Assembly: GCF_025837095.1 (NCBI RefSeq)
Contig: NZ_CP107551.1
Coordinates: forward strand, 3,962,668 to 4,026,667
Reading direction: 5' to 3'
DNA length: 64,000 nucleotides
From: Rhodococcus sp. Z13
Lineage (GTDB): Bacteria > Actinomycetota > Actinomycetes > Mycobacteriales > Mycobacteriaceae
Shown in pieces: positions 8,918 to 17,721 of the stretch. Below the pieces are notes generated by a model that was given only the letters and a program-made list of their open reading frames with translations, had not been told where the DNA came from and did no database searches. The position numbers were made by a program, and so were the translations under genes. How positions within the stretch are numbered: position 1 is the first letter of the stretch; each line of letters starts with the position of its first letter.

Positions 8918-9978
8918 CTCACCGACGCCACGGCCAGGCTCAGCACGATCGTCACCGCGAGCACGAACCAGAAGTGGCCGCCGAAGGCGGGGATGCCGAA
9001 GACCGGGAAGACGATCGACAGCACCGCCAGGTGCCAGATGAACACGCCGTAGGACCAGCGGCCGACGGTCAGCGCCGGACGGCTCGCGAGGATCCGGTGG
9101 TGGGTGCGCGGGGCGAGGGTCAGCGGCGCGAGCAGCGCGAAGCTCATGATCGCCCCGAAGGCGGTCTTGAAGCAGAACTCCCACGGCTTCAGGTCGGTGA
9201 GGGTCTCCGGGCCCGCCAGTGGCGTCGCGGCGAGCGCGAAGGCGGCCACCGCGATGGTGCCCATGAGCACGCGGCGCGCGGCGAGGCGGTGCACCCACGT
9301 GGTGGGGACGGTGACGAGTTCGGCGAGGATCATGCCCGCTGCGAACCACGGCACGTAGCCGGGCAGCCAGTTGGTGTGGGCGATGTGGTCCGGGGTGGGC
9401 ACCGGCATCCACGCCCAGCCCAGCGACAGCACGACCGCCGCGCACAGCAGCGGGATGCGGAACCGGGCGGCGTCCCCGCGCAACCGGCTCAGCGCCAGCG
9501 CGACCAGCGGCAGCACCAGATAGAAGGCCACCTCGACCGACAGGCTCCACATCTGTGTCAGCCCCTCGGTGAGGGTGAGCGGCACGAAGACCTGCACCAA
9601 CGTCAGGTTCGCCCACCACACCGACGCGCCGCCGCCGGCGCCGGGCAGCAGCCACAGCACCAGGATCACCACGGTCCAGTAGGCCGGGAGGATGCGGGTC
9701 GCGCGGGAGAGCAGGTACCGCACCGTCGACGGGCGCGGACCGAGCCCGCGGGCCGCTGCGGCGTGCGGGCGCCACAGCAGGAAACCCGACAGGGCGAAGA
9801 ACAGGGCGACGGCGAGGTCGAAACGCGCCCACACCCGGCCGATCACCGGGTCCTGCACCGCCGCGGTCTGGAACGCCACGTGGGTGACGAGGACGCCGAC
9901 GGCGGCGAAGCCGCGCATCCCCTCGAGTGCCGGGAGGAAGCCGCTCGCCGTCGGCAGCCGGTCGGTGTTGCTGGTCAT
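8788..9978 (-). CDS. Acyltransferase family 3 membrane protein
   Basis: A 396-residue integral membrane O-acyltransferase (OafA/acyltransferase_3 type). It opens ALEGMRGFAAVGVLVTHVAF, in which the RG and the His of the first helix are family hallmarks, followed by RFDLAVALFFALSGFLLWRP, about ten TM helices, and an end SYALVEEPARVAFHRW. Such enzymes acylate envelope glycans. Its C-terminal 43 codons lie antisense to the end of aftD. From memory the syntenic M. tuberculosis gene is Rv0228. Arabinogalactan or LAM is a reasonable but unproven acceptor. Confidence 0.88.
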   Translation of the reverse strand: MTSNTDRLPTASGFLPALEGMRGFAAVGVLVTHVAFQTAAVQDPVIGRVWARFDLAVALFFALSGFLLWRPHAAAARGLGPRPSTVRYLLSRATRILPAYWTVVILVLWLLPGAGGGASVWWANLTLVQVFVPLTLTEGLTQMWSLSVEVAFYLVLPLVALALSRLRGDAARFRIPLLCAAVVLSLGWAWMPVPTPDHIAHTNWLPGYVPWFAAGMILAELVTVPTTWVHRLAARRVLMGTIAVAAFALAATPLAGPETLTDLKPWEFCFKTAFGAIMSFALLAPLTLAPRTHHRILASRPALTVGRWSYGVFIWHLAVLSIVFPVFGIPAFGGHFWFVLAVTIVLSLAVASVSYALVEEPARVAFHRWDAARRAAKLARGTAESPTATTPTSAAN

Positions 9979-10186
9979 CGCCGACCAGTGTGCCCTGTGA
10001 CGTCCCACGAACCGAAGGACGGAGAGGTGACTCACCCCGTCGACTGTGGTGAGCGGGCGCGCATATTGCCATACGGGGCTGTTAGTGTCTGACCTCACGT
10101 GGTGTTCGCGGGTCGGATGCCAGGCGATCCGTGCAGCCCTGCTGCCGGTGGGGGTACTCGATGACAACGTTGAGTGAGGAGAGAGC

Positions 10187-11431
10187 ATGGCTGAGCGTTC
10201 GAGCTCCGGCCGGATACTGGCAATGATTCTGGTGGGCCTGGGGGCCTTCCTCTTGGTGATCGGAATTCTCGTACCGACGTACACGGTGGGGAAGCTGAAG
10301 AAGACGCCCCTGGACCTCGAGGTGACCACGGTCGCCACGGGCACGGGCGACATCCTCAACTCCCGCCAGCTGCTCGCCGGCAACGCGCAGGTCGACCGCG
10401 ACGTGCCGATCGTCGCGCAGCGTTTCGTCACGGTCGAGGAGCCCTCCGACGCCGAGATCATGACGCTCCAGGCGGGCCAGAGCGTGCGGCGCCTCGACAT
10501 GCAGGGCGACACCGGCCTGGTCTCGGCCATCATCGACCGCCTCACCATCGACCGTGTGTCCTCCATGCCGGTCTCGGCGGAGGAGTACCCGGATCGTGTC
10601 AGCACGATCCAGGTCAACGCCGACAAGCCCCCGGTGGAGGTCGACAACCGTGAGGGCCTTCAGTACAAGTTCCCGTTCGACGTGAAGCAGGAGTCGTACC
10701 CCTACTACGACATCAACGCTCGCGACACCTTCCCCATCGACTTCGTCGGTGAGGAGGAGATCAACGGCATGAAGGTCTACCACTTCCACCAGGAGATCGG
10801 CCCCGTCGACCTGTCGAAGGCCGACCCGGAGGTCCCGACCTACAAGCTGAGCCTGCCCGCCTCCACCTGGGGTGTCGGTGAGGACGACCGGCCCGTCACG
10901 ATGACCCGCTGGTACAACAACATCCGCGACCTGTGGGTCGACCCGATCACCGGTGTCGTCATCAAGGGCCAGGAACAGCAGGACCAGTACTACGCCCGTC
11001 AGGCCGACAAGCCCGAGGTCACCGTCCTGAACGTGACGCTGCCGTTCGACGAGGAGACCATCGAGTACCAGATCGGCCAGGCCAAGGACGGCCAGGACCA
11101 GCTGTCGCTGTTCGGCCGCACCCTGCCGATCGTCGCGGGCATCCTCGGTCTCATCCTGCTGATCGCCGGTTTCGTGCTCGGCTCGCGCGGGGGCGGCGAC
11201 AACCGTCGTCCCGCGACCGCCGCGGGCGGCCCGGCTCCGTCCGGCCCGGCCACCACGACCGTCGGCACCGCCGGCGCCGCGGGGACGCGCCGCGACTACA
11301 CCGACGACCGCACCGAGGTGATCCCGCGGACCGAGACGGATCCGAACGCGCAGCAGCGCGACTGGACCACCGACGCGACGCAGGAGATCCCGAAGACGGA
11401 TCTGCGGAAGCCGCCGCCGAACCAGCAGTGA
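10187..11431 (+). CDS. DUF3068 (PorA-family) envelope membrane protein
   Basis: A 414-residue protein preceded by GAGGAGAG. TM helix 1 spans about residues 9-31 (LAMILVGLGAFLLVIGILVP). A long extracytoplasmic domain covers about 32-308 (including PYYDINARDTFPIDFVGEEE), and a second TM helix lies near 311-333 (LPIVAGILGLILLIAGFVLG). The rest is a disordered cytoplasmic tail rich in Ala, Thr, Asp and Arg. The family is restricted to mycolate-producing actinobacteria; the M. tuberculosis homologue is Rv0227c (from memory). No enzymatic function is known to me. A bidirectional terminator follows 28 bases after the stop. Confidence 0.85.
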   Translation: MAERSSSGRILAMILVGLGAFLLVIGILVPTYTVGKLKKTPLDLEVTTVATGTGDILNSRQLLAGNAQVDRDVPIVAQRFVTVEEPSDAEIMTLQAGQSVRRLDMQGDTGLVSAIIDRLTIDRVSSMPVSAEEYPDRVSTIQVNADKPPVEVDNREGLQYKFPFDVKQESYPYYDINARDTFPIDFVGEEEINGMKVYHFHQEIGPVDLSKADPEVPTYKLSLPASTWGVGEDDRPVTMTRWYNNIRDLWVDPITGVVIKGQEQQDQYYARQADKPEVTVLNVTLPFDEETIEYQIGQAKDGQDQLSLFGRTLPIVAGILGLILLIAGFVLGSRGGGDNRRPATAAGGPAPSGPATTTVGTAGAAGTRRDYTDDRTEVIPRTETDPNAQQRDWTTDATQEIPKTDLRKPPPNQQ

Positions 11432-11459
11432 CCCGCTGAGCGGTCCACTGACCTACACG

Positions 11460-11489
11460 CCGCCCCTCACCGTTCCCGGTGGGGGGCGG
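11460..11489. terminator. Bidirectional stem-loop
   Basis: Arms 11460-11471 and 11478-11489 pair over 12 bases with one wobble around a GTTCCC loop. The hairpin lies between the convergent DUF3068 and flippase genes and contains the flippase stop codon. Confidence 0.75.
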
Positions 11490-12753
11490 TGTCGTGTGTG
11501 GGGGTGCCGGCCGAGGCTGCGCGCACGGCGAGCACCGCCACCGCGGCGGCCGTCACCGCGGCCACTCCGACGGCGACGGCGACGAACTGCCGCAGCGTGG
11601 ACGCGACGGTGGCCATGAGGACCGCCTCGACGGCCAGGCCCGCCCACGCGACGAACGCGAGATGCGTGCGGTCCCCGGCGATCGCGGACAGCAACGCGCC
11701 CTGTAGCACGGCGAGACAGGCGCCCTGCAGCGCGAACAGCCACAGCAGCGACTGCACCGGGCGGTAGACGTCGCCGACGAGCAGCGGCACCAGCGGCCCG
11801 CACACCGCCGCCCCGGCGACCAGCACGGTGCCGATGGCGACGAGCACCGCCAGCGCCGCGCGCACCGCCGCCGCGGACTGCGCGGGGTTGGCCATGCGCG
11901 GGTAGAGCACCACCCCGACGGCCTGCGGCAGCCAGAACGCCACCTTCGTCGCCACCGCGCCGAGCGCGTAGAGGCCGGCGGAGTCGGCGTCGAGCATCAT
12001 GCGGGCCAGCAGCAGGTCGAGCGAGGTGAGGGCGATGAGCGCGAGCTGCACCTGCGAGGCGCGCAGCACCGCCCCGGCGGTGGGGACACGTCCGTCCCCA
12101 CCGCCGTCGGCGCGGCCGACGAGCAGCGCCGCGGCGAGGGCCACCAGCCCGGTGCCGATCGCCCCGGCGAACAGGGCCGCGCCCGGTCCGCCACCGGCGG
12201 CGAGCACCCCCACCGCCGGCACCACCTTCGCGATCCCCGCGGCGGCCAGCACGACGCTCAGCGCCCCGAAGCGTCCCCGGCCCTGCAGCAGGCCCTGTTC
12301 GGCGGCGAGCAGGACGAGCAGCGGTGCGGTGACGAGGGAGCCGAAGGCCCCGGCGACGCTCGTGTCGAGCGCCCACGCCACCACCGGCACGAGCAGCACC
12401 GCCGCGAGGCAGGCGAGGGCGGCGCAGCGGTAGCCGAGGTGCCGCAGCACCGCGACGCCGGCGCCGTGCACGGTCTCGCGGGCGACGACGGTCTGCAGCG
12501 CCAGGGCGGGCACCGCGAGGACGAGCTGGGCGGCGAGCAGGCTGGCGAACTCGCCGTAGCCGGCGGGTCCCAGCCAGCGGCCGGCGGGCAGGTGCAGCAG
12601 ATAGGAGGCGAGGTTGGCGGTCATCGCGCCGACCGTCACCATCGTCATCCCCGCGACGGCGGTCCCCGTCGGCGAGCGGCGCGTCGGCCTGGCGTCGTCC
12701 GCCCCGGATCCGCCCGGCCCGGTTCCCTCCGAGGCGGGTCGCGAAGTGCGCAT
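11467..12753 (-). CDS. Polysaccharide flippase-like membrane protein (Wzx/MOP superfamily)
   Basis: A 428-residue protein with about 12-14 TM helices and short charged loops. It begins (after a 30-residue cytoplasmic leader) with GTAVAGMTMVTVGAMTANLASYLLHLPAGRWLGPAGYGEFASL, the helix-1 to helix-2 pattern of Wzx/MurJ-type lipid-linked oligosaccharide flippases. The start is ATG 12753 with GGAGG eight bases upstream. It sits between the DUF3068 gene and a divergent large membrane protein, inside a block otherwise collinear with M. tuberculosis, where from memory no flippase occupies this place. A role in flipping a lipid-linked sugar made by the neighbouring GT4 enzyme is inference. Confidence 0.8.
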   Translation of the reverse strand: MRTSRPASEGTGPGGSGADDARPTRRSPTGTAVAGMTMVTVGAMTANLASYLLHLPAGRWLGPAGYGEFASLLAAQLVLAVPALALQTVVARETVHGAGVAVLRHLGYRCAALACLAAVLLVPVVAWALDTSVAGAFGSLVTAPLLVLLAAEQGLLQGRGRFGALSVVLAAAGIAKVVPAVGVLAAGGGPGAALFAGAIGTGLVALAAALLVGRADGGGDGRVPTAGAVLRASQVQLALIALTSLDLLLARMMLDADSAGLYALGAVATKVAFWLPQAVGVVLYPRMANPAQSAAAVRAALAVLVAIGTVLVAGAAVCGPLVPLLVGDVYRPVQSLLWLFALQGACLAVLQGALLSAIAGDRTHLAFVAWAGLAVEAVLMATVASTLRQFVAVAVGVAAVTAAAVAVLAVRAASAGTPTHDTAPHRER

Positions 12754-12799
12754 CCGCCCATCCTCCCATCCGGAACGACCCCCATCACGAACGACGCCG

Positions 12800-12805
12800 T
12801 ATTCT
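12800..12805 (+). promoter_or_regulatory. -10 element of a probable leaderless promoter
   Basis: TATTCT is followed by six bases and then the ATG at 12812. This fits a TANNNT -10 box whose transcription start falls on or next to the start codon. No Shine-Dalgarno sequence is present. Confidence 0.5.
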
Positions 12806-12811
12806 GCCGCC

Positions 12812-14569
12812 ATGCCCCGGCCGGTGTCGTCGTCCCCCCTGTCCTCCCCCGGGGCTCTGCGATCCGCGGTGCCGGCCGTGTGGTCGCTGGTGCTCACGGC
12901 CGTGCTCCTCGGCCCGTTCCTGGTCTCCCCGGGCTGTCTGCTGTTCCGCGACGCGGTGAGCACGCCCCGGTCGTTCCTCACCGACGGCGCCCTCGGCCTG
13001 TCCGACGCCGCGGCCCGCGCGGTGCCCCAGGACGCGTTGCTGGCGTGGGTGAGCACGGTCGTCGACGGATGCCTCGCGGTGACGGTGCTGCTGGGCGCGT
13101 CGCTGTGGGGGGCGGGCTGGGGCGCGGCACGGCTGGTCGCGGTGCTGCTGCCCACGGCCGGTCCGGGGGCACGGCTGGTCGCGGCGACCCTGACGATCTG
13201 GAATCCCTACGTCGCCGAACGGCTGCTGCAGGGGCATTGGAGTCTGCTCGCGGGGTACGCGGCGCTGCCCTGGGCGATCTGCGCGGCGACGGCGATCCGC
13301 CGGGGCCGCCCGGGTGGGTGGCCGGCGCTGGCGGTGAGCCTGGCGGCCGGTGGCCTGACCCCCACGGGAGCGCTGCTGGCGACGGTCGCCGTGCTGGTGG
13401 TGCTGGCGATGCCGGGCGGCCGGACCCGTCCGCTGCCGCGGCTGGGTGCGGCGGTGGCGCTCGGGGTCGTGGTGTCGCTGCCCTGGCTGGTCGCGACCGC
13501 GCTGGCCGGGGGCGGCACCGAGGCCGACCCGGCGGGTGTGCGGGCCTTCGCGGCCCGCGCCGAACCGCTGCTCGCGACGGTGGGGTCGGTGGCCGGGCTC
13601 GGTGGCATCTGGAACGGCGACGCGGTGCCCGCCTCCCGCGGCACCCCCTGGGCAGCGGTCGGCACACTGCTGCTGCTCGGGGTGGTCGCGTGCGGTGTGC
13701 CGGCGCTGTGGCGGCGGCACCGCAACCCGGTGATCGCCGCGACGGCGGTCCTCGCGGCGACGGTGACGGTGACGGTCGCGCTCGCGGCGACCGGCCCGGG
13801 ACTCGCCGCCGGCGAATGGGCGATGGTGCACGTTCCCGGGGCGGGTCTGCTGCGCGACACCCAGAAATGGGTGGCCTGGGCGGTGCCCGCCTACGCGCTG
13901 GCCGCGGCGGCCGGGGTGCAGACCCTCACCCGCCGGGTCGGGGGATCCGAACGGGTGTGGGCGGCGACGGCGAGCGTGGCGCTGCTGGTCGCGCTGCCCG
14001 ACCTCGCGTGGGGTGTCGGCGGGACGCTCGGGCCGGTGCGTTATCCGGACGGCTGGCGGGAGGTCGCGGGGATCGTCACCGCCGGCGACGGGGATGTCGC
14101 GGTCCTGCCCGCGGGCATGTTCCGGATGTTCCCGTGGTCCGGGCCGGTGCCGGTGCTCGATCCGGCACCGCGGATGCTGCGCGCCGACGTGCTGCAGACC
14201 GGCACGCTGGTGGTCGCGGGTGGTGCCGTCGCCGGGGAGGGCCGACGCGCCGAGGAAGTCGAGGAACTGCTGCTGGCCGGGGCGGACGCCTCGGAACTCG
14301 CCGCGCGCGGGATCGGCTGGGTGCTCGTCGAGCACGGCACTCCCGGTGCACTCGGCGACGCGCAGGTCACCCTCGACGCGCTCGAAAACGCCTACAGCGA
14401 CCAGGATCTGAGTCTCTATCGGGTGGACGGCGCCGCCGCGGAAGGCTCACCCCCTCACGGGATCGCGATCGGGGCGCACCTGGTGTGGTTACTTGTGGCG
14501 GCCGGCGGCGTACTGGGGCAGCTGCTCGTTCACCGTCGAGGGTTCGCCCGCGCGCGGGAACAGGCCTGA
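12812..14569 (+). CDS. Large polytopic membrane protein (Rv0226c-like)
   Basis: A 585-residue protein with about 12 hydrophobic helices and a C-terminal soluble segment. FRDAVSTPRSFLTDGALGL near residue 50 resembles a first extracytoplasmic loop of GT-C glycosyltransferases, and VWNPYV-like ATLTIWNPYVAERLLQGHW near residue 130 is typical of AftD/DUF3367-like relatives. From memory the syntenic M. tuberculosis gene is Rv0226c, of unknown function. I infer an envelope polysaccharide role from the neighbours. The ATG at 12812 is chosen for the leaderless -10 box. The last 81 bases overlap the convergent glycosyltransferase gene. Confidence 0.75.
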   Translation: MPRPVSSSPLSSPGALRSAVPAVWSLVLTAVLLGPFLVSPGCLLFRDAVSTPRSFLTDGALGLSDAAARAVPQDALLAWVSTVVDGCLAVTVLLGASLWGAGWGAARLVAVLLPTAGPGARLVAATLTIWNPYVAERLLQGHWSLLAGYAALPWAICAATAIRRGRPGGWPALAVSLAAGGLTPTGALLATVAVLVVLAMPGGRTRPLPRLGAAVALGVVVSLPWLVATALAGGGTEADPAGVRAFAARAEPLLATVGSVAGLGGIWNGDAVPASRGTPWAAVGTLLLLGVVACGVPALWRRHRNPVIAATAVLAATVTVTVALAATGPGLAAGEWAMVHVPGAGLLRDTQKWVAWAVPAYALAAAAGVQTLTRRVGGSERVWAATASVALLVALPDLAWGVGGTLGPVRYPDGWREVAGIVTAGDGDVAVLPAGMFRMFPWSGPVPVLDPAPRMLRADVLQTGTLVVAGGAVAGEGRRAEEVEELLLAGADASELAARGIGWVLVEHGTPGALGDAQVTLDALENAYSDQDLSLYRVDGAAAEGSPPHGIAIGAHLVWLLVAAGGVLGQLLVHRRGFARAREQA

Positions 14570-15709
14570 GACGACCTGCCCGAAGGTGGTGGCGACGAGC
14601 ACGTCGTGGACGCCTTCTCCCGTTGCCTCCCAGGAGAACTCGCCTGCGCGGATGCGCGCCTTGCCGCCGAGTTGGCGGCGGCGGTCGGCGTCGGCGAGCA
14701 GTTCGGCGATCGCGGCGGTCAGTTCGGCCGGGGAGTCGACGAGCAGTCCGGTGACGCCGTCGATGATCGAGTCGGTCAGCCCCTTGGAGCTGCGGTAGCC
14801 GACGGTGGGGACGCCGTGCTGCGCGGCCTCCACCACCGCGAGACCCCACCCCTCCTTTCGGGAGGGCATGACGTGAACCCATGCGTGCGAGAGCAGTTCG
14901 TGCTTGCGCGTCTCGTCGACGTGGCCGTGGAAGGTCACCGCGTCGGCGATGCCGAGGTCGGCCGCGGCGTCGCGGAGGTTCTGCTCCCACCAGCCGCCGC
15001 CGATGACGTCGAGGTGCAGTCCCGGCACGGTGTCGCGCAGGGCCGCCACCGCGGCGAGGGCGTCCTCGATCTGCTTGTGCGGCACCAGCCTCGACAACAC
15101 GCACAGGCTCGGGTGCGGGGTGCGGGTGCCGTCGCCGCCGGGTGTCACGTCGGCGGGGATCGCGTTGATCCCGTTGCGCACCACGGCGATCCGGTCACGA
15201 TCGACGCCGAGGGCACGGAGTTCGTCGGCAGAGGGCAGCGACACCGTCAGGTACTGGTTGCGGCGGTGCACCCGCGGGGAGAGCGTGGACTCGATCCACC
15301 AGCCGAGCCTGGCCATCACCCGCCCCGCGACCGGCCACTGTTCGCGGTGGCAGTGGTGCACGAGCACGGTGACCGGGGCGCCGGCGACGAACCGCGCGAA
15401 GAAGGGGATGCCGTTCTGGGTGTCGATCACGGCGTCGGGCCGGATACCGGCGAGCGGGCCGAAACCGAGCCGGCCGGCGAGGATCGCCGCGAGGGCCCGC
15501 GGGTAGACGGTCAGCCGGCCACCACCACGGCTGACGGTGATGCCGTCGATGCGGTCGCGTTTCGGGGCTCCCGGATACGAGGCGGTGCGCAGCACCACCC
15601 GGACACCGCGGGCCGCCAGCTGCGCCCCCACCTGTTCCAGATACCGCTCGCTGCCACCCCCCTGCGGGTGCCCGCTGTCGCGCCAGCAGAGCAGCAGAAC
15701 CTCCCGCAC
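14489..15709 (-). CDS. GT4-family glycosyltransferase
   Basis: A 406-residue cytoplasmic GT-B enzyme. The N-terminal Rossmann domain carries DSGHPQGGGSERYL, a GGxE-type acceptor/donor loop. The C-terminal domain has VLSRLVPHKQIEDALAA and PSRKEGWGLAVVEAAQHGVPTVGY, the EX7E motif binding the nucleotide-sugar, retaining mechanism. I chose GTG 15709 because AGGGGGTCACC precedes it; an ATG at 15745 is possible. It is the likely equivalent of M. tuberculosis Rv0225 and diverges from a methyltransferase. Donor and acceptor cannot be read from sequence; the neighbours suggest a lipid-linked envelope sugar. Confidence 0.87.
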   Translation of the reverse strand: MREVLLLCWRDSGHPQGGGSERYLEQVGAQLAARGVRVVLRTASYPGAPKRDRIDGITVSRGGGRLTVYPRALAAILAGRLGFGPLAGIRPDAVIDTQNGIPFFARFVAGAPVTVLVHHCHREQWPVAGRVMARLGWWIESTLSPRVHRRNQYLTVSLPSADELRALGVDRDRIAVVRNGINAIPADVTPGGDGTRTPHPSLCVLSRLVPHKQIEDALAAVAALRDTVPGLHLDVIGGGWWEQNLRDAAADLGIADAVTFHGHVDETRKHELLSHAWVHVMPSRKEGWGLAVVEAAQHGVPTVGYRSSKGLTDSIIDGVTGLLVDSPAELTAAIAELLADADRRRQLGGKARIRAGEFSWEATGEGVHDVLVATTFGQVVSGLFPRAGEPSTVNEQLPQYAAGRHK

Positions 15710-15845
15710 GCGGTGACCCCCTGTGTTACCCCAACGGCCCCCCACGGCGGGCCGATCCGTGTCGACTGTGACATGGACACACTAACGGGTGCGGTCGGGC
15801 CACAGGTGGGGGAAGCCTTCGGTCCCGCCGCTAAGGTGGTTCGAC

Positions 15846-16631
15846 GTGCCACCGACGACCGCCCCCGCCACCCGCGTGACCCGGCTGTTCGCCCGCCGCG
15901 CCACCCTGCGCCGTTCCGTGGGCCTGCTCGGCAGCTTCCGGTTCGAGCAGACGGCACCGGAGAAGTTCTACGGCGGCCTCGCCCACGACACCGTCGACCT
16001 CATCGGCGACCTCTACCAGGGTCTGACCGGCACCGATCTGACCGGCACCACGGTCGTCGACGTGGGCGGCGGCCCCGGCTACTTCGCCGACGCGTTCACC
16101 GGCGTCGGCTCGCGGTACGTGCCCATCGAACCGGACCCGTCCGAGATGCACGCCGCCGGCCTGCAGGTGGGCGGGGCGATCCGCGGCTCGGGCCTGGCCC
16201 TGCCGTTGCGGACCGGATCGGTGGACGTGTGCTTCTCGTCGAACGTCGCCGAGCACGTCGCCAGCCCCTGGGTGATGGCCGACGAGATGCTGCGGGTGAC
16301 GCGGCCCGGCGGGCTGATGGTGCTGTCGTACACGCTGTGGTGGGGTCCCTTCGGCGGGCACGAGACCGGACCCTGGCACGCCTTCGGCGGCGAGTACGCC
16401 GCGCGCCGCTACGCGCGCAAGCACGGCCGGGAGCCGAAGAACCGCTACGGGGTGTCGCTGTTCGCGGTCGGCGCGACGGACGGGCTGCGCTGGGCGCGGT
16501 CCACTCCCGACGGGGAACTTCTCGCGGCCTTCCCCCGCTACCACCCGCGGTGGGCGTGGTGGCTGGTGCGGGTGCCGGTGGTGCGGGAGTTCCTGGTCAG
16601 CAACCTGGTGCTCGTCCTGCGGAAACGTTGA
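15846..16631 (+). CDS. SAM-dependent methyltransferase
   Basis: A 261-residue class I methyltransferase. TVVDVGGGPGYFADAF (about residues 75-90) is motif I binding S-adenosylmethionine. SVDVCFSSNVAEHV and LRVTRPGGLMVLSYTLWWGP follow as motifs II-III of the Methyltransf_11 family. The GTG at 15846 is eight bases after TAAGGT and fits the usual size of the M. tuberculosis homologue (Rv0224c, from memory). It diverges from the GT4 gene, as in other Mycobacteriales. Methylation of a glycan or glycolipid is inference. The ROK kinase follows. Confidence 0.83.
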   Translation: MPPTTAPATRVTRLFARRATLRRSVGLLGSFRFEQTAPEKFYGGLAHDTVDLIGDLYQGLTGTDLTGTTVVDVGGGPGYFADAFTGVGSRYVPIEPDPSEMHAAGLQVGGAIRGSGLALPLRTGSVDVCFSSNVAEHVASPWVMADEMLRVTRPGGLMVLSYTLWWGPFGGHETGPWHAFGGEYAARRYARKHGREPKNRYGVSLFAVGATDGLRWARSTPDGELLAAFPRYHPRWAWWLVRVPVVREFLVSNLVLVLRKR

Positions 16632-16640
16632 CGGCCGGCT

Positions 16641-16717
16641 TACTGTCGTCGCCATGACGACTCCTGTCCTACTGTCGTCACCATGACGACTCCTGTCCTA
16701 CTGTCGTCGCCATGACG
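16641..16717 (+). repeat. Triplicated 29-bp leaderless promoter/start region with two mini-ORFs
   Basis: TACTGTCGTC(G/A)CCATGACG occurs at 16641, 16670 and 16699, exactly 29 bases apart. Each copy has TACTGT seven bases before an ATG (16654, 16683, 16712). As 29 is not a multiple of three, the first two ATGs open ten-codon ORFs (MTTPVLLSSP) at 16654-16686 and 16683-16715, whose TGA stops overlap the next ATG as ATGA. The third ATG starts the ROK kinase. Slippage duplication of a leaderless start is the simplest origin. Confidence 0.9.
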
Positions 16718-17605
16718 GTTCTGGCTCTCGACGTCGGCGGCACCAAGTTCGCCGCGGCCGTCGTCGCCGACGACGGCACCCCGCTCGAACCCCGTTCCGT
16801 GCGCGTGCCGCAGACCGGTGTGTGGGACGCCTGCGCGGGTCTGCTGTGCGAGATCGCGGCGCTCGGCACCGAGCCGGTGACGGCGGTGGGGATCGCCGCC
16901 GCCGGTCCCGTGGACGCCGCGGGAGGCACGATCGCGCCCATCAACATCCGCGAGTGGAGCGGCGGCTTCCCGCTGGTCCACGCGGTGCGCGAGCTGTTCC
17001 CGTACGCCCGGGTGGGGCTGGTGATGGACGGGGCGGCCGCGACCCTCGCGGAGCAGCGTTTCGGTGCCGGTCGCGGGGTCGGCGACCTGCTCGGGGTGGT
17101 GCTCGGCACCGGCATCGGCGGGGGGCTGGTGCTCGGGGGCCGGCTCGTCCGCGGCCGCACCGGCAATGCCGGGCACGTCGGGCACGTCGTCTCCCCTTAC
17201 GGCACCGCGGCGTGCTCGTGCGGCGGGATCGGATGCGTCGAGACGGTCGCGAGCGGCCCGGCGGCGGTGCGGTGGGCCCGCGCGCACGGCTGGGAGGGCC
17301 GCGACGGCACCGCGCTGGCCGCGGACGCCGATGCCGGGGTGGGGGTGGCCGCGGCGGCGCTGGAACGGGCCGGGACGGCCGTGGGTCAGGTGGTTGCGTC
17401 GGCGGCGGCCCTGGTGGACGTGTCGCGGGTGGTGGTCGGGGGTGGCTTCGCGCAGGCCGGTCAGCATCTGTGGCGGCCGATGCTGGCCTCGGCGGCGCGG
17501 CACGCCCGGCTGGGGTTCGTGCGGGAGCTGCAGATCGTCCCGGCGGAACTGGGACCCATCGCGACGCTCACCGGTGCGGCACTGGTCGCGGTGGGTCACG
17601 ACTAG
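16712..17605 (+). CDS. ROK-family sugar kinase (glucokinase-like)
   Basis: A 297-residue ROK protein without an N-terminal DNA-binding domain, hence a kinase rather than a repressor. LDVGGTKFAAAVV is the phosphate-1 ATP motif, VVLGTGIGGGLVLGG the phosphate-2 region, and CSCGGIGCVETVASG the CXCGXXGCXE zinc/ROK signature preceded by GHVGHVV. It phosphorylates a hexose such as glucose, N-acetylglucosamine or N-acetylmannosamine with ATP; specificity is open. It follows the methyltransferase by 80 bases. The start region is triplicated, and a possible dyad GGTAACCGATCGTCGGTT begins at the stop codon. Confidence 0.88.
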   Translation: MTVLALDVGGTKFAAAVVADDGTPLEPRSVRVPQTGVWDACAGLLCEIAALGTEPVTAVGIAAAGPVDAAGGTIAPINIREWSGGFPLVHAVRELFPYARVGLVMDGAAATLAEQRFGAGRGVGDLLGVVLGTGIGGGLVLGGRLVRGRTGNAGHVGHVVSPYGTAACSCGGIGCVETVASGPAAVRWARAHGWEGRDGTALAADADAGVGVAAAALERAGTAVGQVVASAAALVDVSRVVVGGGFAQAGQHLWRPMLASAARHARLGFVRELQIVPAELGPIATLTGAALVAVGHD

Positions 17606-17721
17606 GTAACCGATCGTCGGTTGCGTGTCCGTGCGGGCCTACCCTGAGGATCTGACAGTCCCGGCGGGAACCGGTGGCCGTTTCCGCCGGGATGCCCGGC
17701 GAACGGATCGGTGGTGTCCGC

